Translations under genes and position numbers: made by a program | Part shown: piece after piece, positions 1-5,379 of the stretch | Position numbering within the stretch: position 1 is the first letter of the stretch | Layout: the number at the start of each line of letters is the position of its first letter | The notes under the pieces: generated by a model | Told to the model about the DNA's origin: nothing | Databases searched by the model: none | Seen by the model: the letters and a program-made list of their open reading frames with translations, nothing else | NCBI GenBank assembly: GCA_031290295.1 | Contig: JAITNT010000031.1 | Location: 1 to 8,815, forward strand | Source: Clostridiales bacterium | Lineage (GTDB): Bacteria; Bacillota; Clostridia; Christensenellales; DUVY01 | Direction: 5' to 3' | DNA: 8,815 nt

Positions 1-2
1 CG

Positions 3-368
3 ATGCCCCTGCATGAGTCCGTGAGCTATGTTTACTTGCTGTTTTCATGCTCGTCCGCGGTGTTCTTCGGACTTGCATATTTCGCGGTAATGAAAGGGAA
101 GTACACCAAATTCCTGTTCATTCCGTTGGCAATCGCGTCGCTTTGTATGATTTTTGTCCTTGCGGATACGATAGTGCTTATATCCGGTCTTGAAGAAACC
201 GTTAAGTTTCTCACGCTGTCGTCCGTATTCAAGGTGAAGCTCGGCGGCGGCGCTATCGCGGGTCTGGTGTTCGCCGCGCTTACGGTCGTCCCTCTGTGCC
301 TCGCCAAAGGCGTCGGAAAAACGCCGAGAGGGCGCACGGCAAAGGCGGAACCCGTTGCGGAACGGTAA
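3..368 (+). CDS. Small multi-pass membrane protein, unknown function (possibly 5'-partial)
   Basis: I do not recognise this protein. From the ATG at position 3 it has 121 residues. Three hydrophobic segments are visible, at about residues 9-29, 36-61 and 78-101, which suggests three membrane passes. The tail is short, basic and hydrophilic (KGVGKTPRGRTAKAEPVAER). Only two bases lie upstream, so no ribosome binding site can be judged. The first Met may be internal and the true start may lie outside the window. The stop is a TAA at 366-368. The next gene on this strand begins 179 bp later, behind a possible terminator and a palindrome, so it is probably a separate unit. No catalytic motif is visible. 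The reading frame is solid; the function is unknown. Confidence 0.6.
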   Translation: MPLHESVSYVYLLFSCSSAVFFGLAYFAVMKGKYTKFLFIPLAIASLCMIFVLADTIVLISGLEETVKFLTLSSVFKVKLGGGAIAGLVFAALTVVPLCLAKGVGKTPRGRTAKAEPVAER

Positions 369-391
369 ACACTGCGGCAAAAGGTTTAGCG

Positions 392-413
392 CCCCGCAAG
401 CATGGTTTCGGGG
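392..413 (+). terminator. Weak candidate terminator hairpin after the small membrane protein
   Basis: CCCCG (392-396) can pair with CGGGG (409-413) across a 12-nt loop. The following bases are A+T rich (AATAATACCCTTTATTATTT) but lack a clean T run. The position, 24 bp after the stop codon, fits a transcript end. The short stem and long loop make this a weak call. Confidence 0.25.
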
Positions 414-436
414 AATAATACCCTTTATTATTTAGT

Positions 437-471
437 GAATTCTAATCGGAATTTAATTCTGATTAATATTC
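437..471. repeat. 35-bp near-palindrome upstream of the anchored-protein gene
   Basis: TAATCGGAATT (443-453) and AATTCTGATTA (455-465) are inverted copies with one mismatch around a single central T. GAAT (437-440) and ATTC (468-471) extend the symmetry outward after a two-base mismatch. It lies just upstream of the candidate promoter for the gene at 548. That suggests an operator for a dimeric regulator. The T-rich sequence that follows (472-484) also allows a weak terminator for the gene to the left. Confidence 0.5.
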
Positions 472-488
472 TTTTAATCTTTTTGTGC

Positions 489-507
489 TATTATGTCAGC
501 ATAGAAT
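489..507 (+). promoter_or_regulatory. Candidate -10 region(s) for the gene at 548
   Basis: Two -10-like hexamers are present, TATTAT at 489-494 and TAGAAT at 502-507. TAGAAT would give a leader of about 35 nt to the ATG at 548. Neither has a good -35 at the usual spacing, so this would be a weak or activator-dependent promoter. The adjacent palindrome at 437-471 fits that idea. Confidence 0.25.
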
Positions 508-547
508 AATTGAGTAAGCCGTATTGTTGCGGCACTCGGAGGTTATT

Positions 548-1441
548 ATGGCAAAAAAAGGCGGATGCCTAGGTTGTTTCTTCAAGCTCCTTATAGCGCT
601 GGTAGTTATACTTGTGATTTTGGGAGCCGCCGTTTATTTCGGCGGTAATTGGGCGATGCAAACCTATATCGGCACGGAAGGCAGCGTGGCGCAGCTCGGC
701 ATTAACAATTGGGGCGACGTCGGCAGGCTGGTTAAGGTTTTTAATGGCAATCCGCCCGCGATTAGGGAGTCGGACAAGCCGAACGCGGACAACGTTGACG
801 GCGCGGTCGCCGCGCTCGAAGCCGCTATCGGAAACGACGGACTCGACGGACTTACCTCCGGGGAAAAGCTGTCCGAGCTTGTGGCGGAGATGCTTGCCGG
901 GGCGGATTTTGACGCCGTGTTGTCCTTGAGCGGCGGACAAATCGCCGCCATGCTGCAGGAGACGCTTGTTCAGGACGAGCAAATTATTCCCGATATCGGT
1001 ATATCGGTACAAAGCGTTTCGATCGCGCCCATAATAGATCCCGACGATGCGACGGCGCCGATTAACGAGGCAAACATTTCGATATGCCTGTCCGTTAGTA
1101 AGGACTCCCTGATCGCGCTGATAAACGAACGGCTGCCGGGACTGGACGGGCTTTGGAACTGGCTGCTAAAAGGCGATTTTTATATTACCTCGACTAACAG
1201 ATTTGCAATTACGGACGGTGTCGTAGCCTTGAGCGAGGAGGGTACGAACGTCGTCACAATAAATGACCTCAGCGAGAGCGACAGCGCCATATTGCTCAAG
1301 GTCATGTCTTACGCTTTGGGCGGCGACAGTATAGACACGACTATCACATCCTCGATATCTACGATACTCAACAAGCTGGCGGGCAGCAACTCGTCCTTGT
1401 CTTTCGGCGCCGACGATGAAATAATATTCACGCCTAAATAA
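548..1441 (+). CDS. Single-pass membrane-anchored extracytoplasmic protein, unknown function
   Basis: The protein has 297 residues. The start at 548 is chosen over an in-frame TTG at 524 because GGAGG (538-542) lies 5 nt before this ATG. The N-terminus is basic with two cysteines (KKGGCLGCFFK), followed by a strongly hydrophobic stretch at about residues 12-34. The rest has no further membrane segment and should be outside the cell. This external part is acidic and rich in Ser, Asp and Ile, with alternating short helices and strands. It contains paired stretches such as LSVSKDSLIALINERLPGL that look like an amphipathic helix. I recognise no enzyme motif. The closing residues (SSLSFGADDEIIFTPK) lead straight into a strong terminator at 1534-1574, so the gene is probably the last or only gene of its transcript. 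Base usage matches the G+C-rich flanks rather than the accessory centre. A role at the envelope is inferred from topology only. Confidence 0.8.
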   Translation: MAKKGGCLGCFFKLLIALVVILVILGAAVYFGGNWAMQTYIGTEGSVAQLGINNWGDVGRLVKVFNGNPPAIRESDKPNADNVDGAVAALEAAIGNDGLDGLTSGEKLSELVAEMLAGADFDAVLSLSGGQIAAMLQETLVQDEQIIPDIGISVQSVSIAPIIDPDDATAPINEANISICLSVSKDSLIALINERLPGLDGLWNWLLKGDFYITSTNRFAITDGVVALSEEGTNVVTINDLSESDSAILLKVMSYALGGDSIDTTITSSISTILNKLAGSNSSLSFGADDEIIFTPK

Positions 1442-1533
1442 AGGCTTCGCCTTTGATGCGTTCCTCCTTGCAACCTTTGCAAGCAAGTTGCATAGTCGTC
1501 CGCAATAAAGAGACTTAAAAGCAATAAAGAAGT

Positions 1534-1574
1534 GGTCGCCCCCGTACGAAAAAGACGGGGGCGATCCTTTTTTT
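1534..1574 (+). terminator. Strong rho-independent terminator
   Basis: TCGCCCCCGT (1536-1545) pairs perfectly with ACGGGGGCGA (1555-1564) across a 9-nt A-rich loop. Flanking bases add one or two more pairs. Seven T's follow directly at 1568-1574, then more T-rich sequence. It ends the transcript of the gene at 548-1441. Confidence 0.92.
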
Positions 1575-1665
1575 GTTTCTTTTTAAGTTAACGCGGACAC
1601 GCTCTAATATTCTTTTCTTCCAAACAAATAGGCTAACGATATGTCATAAAGGTTAACCAACCTAT

Positions 1666-2181
1666 ATGAACGGCATTTATTTCTTGGAAGCTATTGACGG
1701 CGAAACGGCAGCCATACTCGCAGGCACGTGGTATTCCGGCAGGTTTAGCATCACATTCGACGAGCACGGAAACGGCACTTGGCGTGAATTCGACACCGTA
1801 TACGATTTCACTTTCATAAGTCAAAGCGATAGCTGCATAACAATAAACATCTTCGGTGTAGGCAGCAAAAGCATTTGGGGTATAACTTCAAATTCGATTT
1901 CCGTAGACGGTCCGGGCGCTTGCTCCAAGCCTGACACAATATCCGGTACTATTAAGTTGTTGACCCGCTACGGCGCTGAGCTTTCCGCCGACTACTCGGG
2001 GAACAACCTAATCGGCACTTATTACGGCATGGTCAACTATTATGGTTACTATGTTGCAATAATTCTTAACGCAGACGGCACGATAACTTTCTTGGATAGA
2101 GTAGGCGGCAAACCCGTTTCCCCTGCCGCACGCTTTCCCGGTTGCTTGCGTTTAGGCTATTTCAATCGTCATCGCCAATAA
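1666..2181 (+). CDS. Beta-rich hypothetical protein, probably a fragment of a surface protein
   Basis: The frame encodes 171 residues. It contains two related beta-strand modules: residues about 19-50 (AGTWYSGRFSITFDEHGNGTW) and about 114-148 (GTYYGMVNYYGYYVAIILNADGT). The pattern of GT-Y/W-G followed by a hydrophobic strand and DGT or GNGT is common in extracellular lipocalin-like modules of Clostridia proteins. No signal peptide or membrane segment precedes them; the frame is closed by a stop at 1654, and other upstream frames show no leader either. No convincing ribosome binding site is present (AAAGG sits 13 nt upstream). The last 25 residues turn Pro/Arg/Cys-rich, unlike the rest, and overlap the 3' end of the convergent nuclease gene by 30 bp. 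I read it as a decayed piece of an exported protein that lost its N-terminus, though a small expressed protein is possible. Confidence 0.4.
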   Translation: MNGIYFLEAIDGETAAILAGTWYSGRFSITFDEHGNGTWREFDTVYDFTFISQSDSCITINIFGVGSKSIWGITSNSISVDGPGACSKPDTISGTIKLLTRYGAELSADYSGNNLIGTYYGMVNYYGYYVAIILNADGTITFLDRVGGKPVSPAARFPGCLRLGYFNRHRQ

Positions 2182-2757
2182 AGTATAATCCTCGTCCAAC
2201 GTTGAGTTTATTTTTTTGGAGCAATAGCATTTAACGGCGCCGAGCTTATCTATATTTTGATATTTATGACTTTGTAAGAACGTATCATTTTCAAAAGAAT
2301 TACGCAACTCTTGCTTTTTAATAAATTCGTCGTCTAATTTAATATTATCCTTTTTTGTCCAAACGTCTCCGAGAATAACGCCGTAAGCCTTAAACTTCTT
2401 AACGTCTATATGTGGATTTTCCCGCAATAAAAATTCTAAATTGCTGCCGTTTATTATTTTTTCTATATCGCTGAAGACGGAGGGCACTTTTTTATCGATT
2501 TTGTCAAATCTTTTTGCCTCGATTAAAAACAACCTTTTGTTTTTAAAGTCTATAACAAAAGCGTCTAAACGCGAGTTTCCGTCGCCGACGGGAGCCTCGT
2601 ACCAGACAACGACGTCGTCGCCGTATATTTGTGCGAGGGCGGTACAAAAATTTACGGTCAGGTTTCTTTCGGTAAATCCGGTTGACTTGTGCGCGGGGTA
2701 ATACTTATCTAAAATTTTACGGTATCTGTCCGCCGTTTCGTCGATTATTTTTTGCAT
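2152..2757 (-). CDS. PD-(D/E)XK nuclease-like protein, stand-alone
   Basis: The protein has 201 residues. The start is supported by AGGAG (2766-2770 on the plus strand) 8 nt upstream. The middle carries the hallmark of restriction-endonuclease-fold proteins: a helix with Glu30 (TERNLTVNF), then SRLDAFVID with Asp65, then a strand LFLIEAKRF with Glu80 and Lys82. This D-(14)-ExK arrangement is the expected metal-binding and catalytic core. The C-terminal half is charged and alpha/beta, without a second recognisable domain. No methyltransferase or specificity subunit is nearby, so a classical restriction system is not visible. The gene is strikingly A+T rich (17 G/C in the 60 bases from 2281), which suggests recent acquisition. 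It starts 90 bp after the lipoprotein gene on the same strand, with no clear terminator between, so read-through from that gene is plausible. DNA cleavage, perhaps defensive, is inferred; the target is unknown. Confidence 0.72.
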   Translation of the reverse strand: MQKIIDETADRYRKILDKYYPAHKSTGFTERNLTVNFCTALAQIYGDDVVVWYEAPVGDGNSRLDAFVIDFKNKRLFLIEAKRFDKIDKKVPSVFSDIEKIINGSNLEFLLRENPHIDVKKFKAYGVILGDVWTKKDNIKLDDEFIKKQELRNSFENDTFLQSHKYQNIDKLGAVKCYCSKKINSTLDEDYTLLAMTIEIA

Positions 2758-2794
2758 TTTTGTTTCTCCTTATATGTCCTTACACCGCCGCAAA

Positions 2795-2822
2795 GCATAA
2801 AAATTTACCGCGCGGCTTATGC
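2795..2822 (-). other. Small inverted repeat between lipoprotein and nuclease genes
   Basis: GCATAA (2795-2800) and TTATGC (2817-2822) are inverted around an inner self-complementary CCGCGCGG (2808-2815). On the minus strand there is no clean T run directly after the outer stem, so this is a poor terminator. It could be a processing or partial attenuation structure between the two genes. Confidence 0.25.
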
Positions 2823-2847
2823 GTGCAATTCTAAATTAAACGAGTTT

Positions 2848-5103
2848 TTATACTTGTTGCCAAACGAGTATCGGCGGAGCGTAGGTTTTGCTTATCCAAT
2901 GCGCCGTCTCGCGACCGGCATTAAGGGCGGCGGCAAGGGCGCACATTTCCGTAACCGTCGTTTTTTTAGTGCTGCCGACGTTGGTTGGAATACCGAGCGA
3001 CTCGCTTAGACCTACCGCATAATTCACGCCGCTTTCGGCGTAGTACAGCCAATAACCGTTGGTAATATTTGTGCCGCTTGCTCTGCCGGCAAATGCTCCA
3101 ACAAACTTCTTCACGCTTTCGTTGTTTATGATTTTTGATACGGTATAGCTGTCGGTTATAGTTATGTTGCCGCCGGTATATCCTGCGAACCCGCCCGCAT
3201 AGGAGCTGGAGGAGGATGACGCGCTTATATCGCCCGTCGTATAGCTGTCGGTTATAGTCATGTTGCCGCCGTATCCTGCGAACCCGCCCGCATAGGAGCT
3301 GGAGGAGGAGGAGGAGGATGACGCGCTTATATCGCCCGTCGTGTAACTGTCGGTTATAGTCATGTTGCCGCCGTATCCTGCGAACCCGCCCGCATAGGAG
3401 TAGTAGTAGTAGGATGACGCGCTTATATCGCCCGTCGCGTAGCTGTCGGTTATAGTCATGTTGCCGCCGTATCCTGCGAACCCGCCCGCATAGGAGCTGG
3501 AGGAGGAGGAGGAGGATGACGCGCTTATATGACCCGTCGCGTAGCTATTTGTAAGAGCAACCGGATTTTCCGCTCGCCCGATAAGCCCGCCGCAATATAT
3601 AACGGATTCCGACGTTGCGTTTATCGCGCCGCCCGAACGGAGCGTAAAAGTTCCCTGATAATTTAAATACCCCGCTATCCCGCCGATTGCGCTTTCAGCT
3701 TTGGCATCCGCAACGGTGATTGTAACCGCCGAGGAATTGCCGTTTATGTCGTTTCCCGCTCTGCCCGCGATACCGCCGATAAAAATTTTATAGCTATTTT
3801 TGTCTATGTGCGTAATATTACCGCTTACGGCGCAGTCCGTTATCGCGCCGAGAGAATAACCCGCGATACCGCCGATATAGTTTGTACCCGACAAATTTAC
3901 ATTTTCCAAGGTTAAGTTTTTGACGCTTCCGCTTGCCGATATGCAAGCGAATAGACCGACATAGAAAGTGTCTACATTATACCATGTCAAATTTATAATC
4001 TTATGTCCGTTGCCGTCGAACGAGCCGTTGAACATGATTTCGTCGCTAAACATCGGCGTAAAATTATGTGCGCCCGCCAATACCGCAGACAACGTTATAT
4101 CGTTAAGCAACTTAAAATGTGCATCGGGATAATTTGCCATATTGCCCAGATGTGTTGCGGTTATAATCCGATACGGATTATATACCAGACCGTTTCCGCC
4201 CGCAAATTCCGCCGTATTATCCGGTATCGGTATAAATTGCGCCGTCACGCTTTTGTTCGCGGTTACGTTATTATCCGTTCTGCTTGTCGTAGTTACGCCG
4301 TCGCTCCAACCTATAAACTCGTAGCCGTCGTTTGCAACCGCCGTTACGATTGTCCCGTTTCCGTTTTGTTGCACGGTTTGAGATAGATTGCCCGTTATCG
4401 CGCCGCCCGCTTGCGCGGCGTAAGTCAAGGTGTAAGTTGCCTGCTGACCATTGTCATTATCGCCGTTTTCGTTTGAACCGTTATAAAAAACCGACGGGTC
4501 TTTTATGTAAACGCCGAAAGAAAGTATACCGGATTCGTCAATATACATATACGACACTTGTCCGATAGTACCGACGCTTAACGGGCGTTCTGCATCCATA
4601 TATTGAGTTACCTTCGTCTTGATAACGCCCGAGCTAACGGCATAATTTCCGGCTCTATATACCGTTATGGCGTAGGACTGCATTGTTATAGCCGAATATG
4701 TGCCGTCGCTTTCAAATTTATAACGCACATCTACTTCGCCCACAGAAACCGTACATTCAAAATATCGGGGCGTATTAAATGACTCTCCGCCGGAAACTGT
4801 CGTTTGGATCTGCAACCCCTGTGAGAGTATAGCCAATACGTTTGAATTTATCAGTTTGAGCTTTACGCCGTTTTCCAGAGTATATATAGCACCGTCAACC
4901 GTGTACGAACAAGATTCTGTAACGATGTCATTTTCGATAAGTCGGTATTCACCGTTATCAAATTCCAACCTTTTGGTGTCACTCCCCCAAAAGACGAGTA
5001 CCGCGTCCCGTTTTGTCGCAGCGCAAGCGGCAAGAGAAAACACAAAGCATACCAAAATCAGCAATAAAACTGATTTTATAAAAATAGAACCTCTCATTTT
5101 CAT
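2848..5103 (-). CDS. Surface lipoprotein with InlB-like and GLUG repeats (candidate phase-variable adhesin)
   Basis: The protein has 751 residues. GGGAGG (plus-strand 5112-5117) lies 8 nt before the ATG at 5103, so this start is preferred over an upstream TTG in frame. Residues 1-27 form a lipoprotein signal: a basic start, a hydrophobic core, and the lipobox LAAC with Cys27 as the predicted acylated residue. Residues about 28-207 are beta-rich and unrecognised. A Gly/Asn/Asp linker (about 208-221) leads to a divergent InlB B-repeat-like domain (222-290; GYEFIGWSDG, VTAQF). Then comes the module that usually precedes GLUG repeats: NPYRI at 309-313 and FDGNGHKI at 362-369. GLUG-type repeats fill about 381-690 (GGIAGY, AGGFAGY, DSYATG). 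The tail (ALNAGR, PPILVW) is the usual closing motif of GLUG proteins. Attachment to a host or particle is inferred from the family. No promoter facing the gene is seen in the present orientation; an invertible one lies directly upstream. Confidence 0.88.
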   Translation of the reverse strand: MKMRGSIFIKSVLLLILVCFVFSLAACAATKRDAVLVFWGSDTKRLEFDNGEYRLIENDIVTESCSYTVDGAIYTLENGVKLKLINSNVLAILSQGLQIQTTVSGGESFNTPRYFECTVSVGEVDVRYKFESDGTYSAITMQSYAITVYRAGNYAVSSGVIKTKVTQYMDAERPLSVGTIGQVSYMYIDESGILSFGVYIKDPSVFYNGSNENGDNDNGQQATYTLTYAAQAGGAITGNLSQTVQQNGNGTIVTAVANDGYEFIGWSDGVTTTSRTDNNVTANKSVTAQFIPIPDNTAEFAGGNGLVYNPYRIITATHLGNMANYPDAHFKLLNDITLSAVLAGAHNFTPMFSDEIMFNGSFDGNGHKIINLTWYNVDTFYVGLFACISASGSVKNLTLENVNLSGTNYIGGIAGYSLGAITDCAVSGNITHIDKNSYKIFIGGIAGRAGNDINGNSSAVTITVADAKAESAIGGIAGYLNYQGTFTLRSGGAINATSESVIYCGGLIGRAENPVALTNSYATGHISASSSSSSSSSYAGGFAGYGGNMTITDSYATGDISASSYYYYSYAGGFAGYGGNMTITDSYTTGDISASSSSSSSSSYAGGFAGYGGNMTITDSYTTGDISASSSSSSYAGGFAGYTGGNITITDSYTVSKIINNESVKKFVGAFAGRASGTNITNGYWLYYAESGVNYAVGLSESLGIPTNVGSTKKTTVTEMCALAAALNAGRETAHWISKTYAPPILVWQQV
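3147..3542 (-). repeat. Four near-identical GLUG units with an internal trinucleotide microsatellite
   Basis: Four tandem in-frame units lie at 3147-3242 (96 bp), 3243-3344 (102), 3345-3440 (96) and 3441-3542 (102). Their framework is almost identical (AGGFAGYGGNMTITDSY), and length differences sit mainly in a codon run. In coding order the runs are TCA-(TCC)6-AGC-TCC, TCA-TCC-(TAC)4-TCC, TCA-(TCC)6-AGC-TCC and TCA-(TCC)3-AGC-TCC, starting at residues 529, 563, 595 and 629. This gives linkers of 9 Ser, SSYYYYS, 9 Ser and 6 Ser. The first-translated run is preceded by a more diverged GLUG unit. Confidence 0.92.
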
Positions 5104-5122
5104 TACACATACCTCCCGCAAA

Positions 5123-5151
5123 ATTTCATAGAGTAGGTTACTCTATGAAAT
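5123..5151. repeat. Left inverted repeat (IRL), candidate recombinase crossover site
   Basis: Perfect 13-bp arms, ATTTCATAGAGTA (5123-5135) and TACTCTATGAAAT (5139-5151), flank the asymmetric centre GGT. Seen as a recombinase site, this is 11-bp arms around the 7-bp spacer TAGGTTA. It matches the reverse complement of the site at 5351-5379 at 26 of 29 positions. It begins 6 bp beyond the ribosome binding site of the lipoprotein gene. Confidence 0.85.
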
Positions 5152-5195
5152 GGAACGGCAGAAAAGTTGAAAAACAAGGCAAACAAAATCATTTT

Positions 5196-5259
5196 GCTAT
5201 CTTGAAAGTATAAAAAAGGACAAAGCAAATGTCCTTGTCCCCAAAAATGGAAAGATAGC
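5196..5259. repeat. Inverted pair enclosing the terminator hairpin
   Basis: GCTATCTT (5196-5203) and AAGATAGC (5252-5259) are perfect 8-bp inverted copies. They enclose the terminator hairpin at 5216-5236. In a minus-strand transcript the outer pair and the inner hairpin could form one nested structure. The role is unknown. Confidence 0.55.
5211..5236 (-). terminator. Terminator inside the invertible segment, facing the lipoprotein gene
   Basis: On the minus strand AAGGACA pairs with TGTCCTT (plus-strand 5230-5236 and 5216-5222) across a 7-nt loop. A six-T run follows, counting the last two stem bases, and then TATAC. On the plus strand no T run follows, so the signal is one-way. It lies between the recombinase stop and the lipoprotein start, and would block read-through in the present orientation. 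Confidence 0.7.
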
Positions 5260-5311
5260 TTACTCGGATTGAAAAATTCACATTTTTTTTGTTACAAAAT
5301 GGTATTTTAGG

Positions 5312-5340
5312 TTGCACAATGTCGAATTTTATGTTATAAT
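5312..5340 (+). promoter_or_regulatory. Near-consensus extended -10 promoter, pointing right (away from the lipoprotein)
   Basis: TTGCAC (5312-5317) and TATAAT (5335-5340) are separated by exactly 17 bp. The -10 is preceded by TGT, giving an extended -10. The expected start is near 5347, just before IRR. In this orientation the promoter reads into the antisense strand of the recombinase gene, where I see no plus-strand gene. After inversion its start would map near 5155 on the minus strand, about 52 nt upstream of the lipoprotein ATG. A short palindrome, AAAATGGTATTTT (5296-5308), abuts the -35. Confidence 0.87.
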
Positions 5341-5350
5341 TTTTATAGAC

Positions 5351-5379
5351 ATTGCTTAGAGTAACCTACTCTATGAGAT
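5351..5379. repeat. Right inverted repeat (IRR), candidate recombinase crossover site
   Basis: The core TAGAGTA (5357-5363), ACC, TACTCTA (5367-5373) is the inverted counterpart of IRL, with the centre reversed (ACC instead of GGT). Mismatches to the reverse complement of IRL occur only at 5354, 5356 and 5377. The recombinase stop codon (5366-5368) and its last codons lie inside this site. Confidence 0.85.

Larger units (their letters stand above)
5137..5365. other. Candidate invertible promoter segment (about 228 bp)
   Basis: The stretch between the centres of IRL and IRR is A+T rich and contains no gene. It holds an outward-facing promoter at its right end and an outward-facing terminator toward its left end. 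The size, inverted flanking sites, promoter content and adjacent tyrosine recombinase are those of known phase-variable promoter switches, such as the flagellar and cwpV switches of Clostridioides difficile. In the drawn orientation the lipoprotein gene has no promoter. Inversion reflects position x to 10502 - x, which brings the promoter to face it. Confidence 0.8.

Noticed and set aside
524..547. TTG at 524 as start of the membrane-anchored protein
   Set aside because: The ATG at 548 has GGAGG 5 nt upstream. The TTG start would place that ribosome binding site inside the coding region.
569..1012. Minus-strand open frame opposite the membrane-anchored protein
   Set aside because: The plus-strand gene has a clear ribosome binding site, membrane anchor and terminator. 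The minus frame has none of these.
3147..3542. CRISPR array
   Set aside because: The regular near-identical units are in-frame protein repeats of 96 or 102 bp, with no unique spacers between short repeats.
4003..4386. Plus-strand open frames inside the lipoprotein gene
   Set aside because: They are shadows of the long minus-strand gene, which has recognisable domains throughout this part.
5104..5121. TTG at 5121 (minus) as start of the lipoprotein
   Set aside because: The GGGAGG at 5112-5117 is well spaced for the ATG at 5103, and the longer start adds residues ahead of a normal lipoprotein signal.
5123..5379. Miniature transposable element with terminal inverted repeats
   Set aside because: The repeats are themselves palindromic with asymmetric centres. 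They enclose a consensus promoter and abut a recombinase gene, and I saw no flanking target duplication. A switch explains more of the structure, though only comparative data can exclude a MITE.
5351..5379. IRR as the terminator of the recombinase gene
   Set aside because: The short stem on the minus strand is followed by AGCAATGTC rather than a T run.
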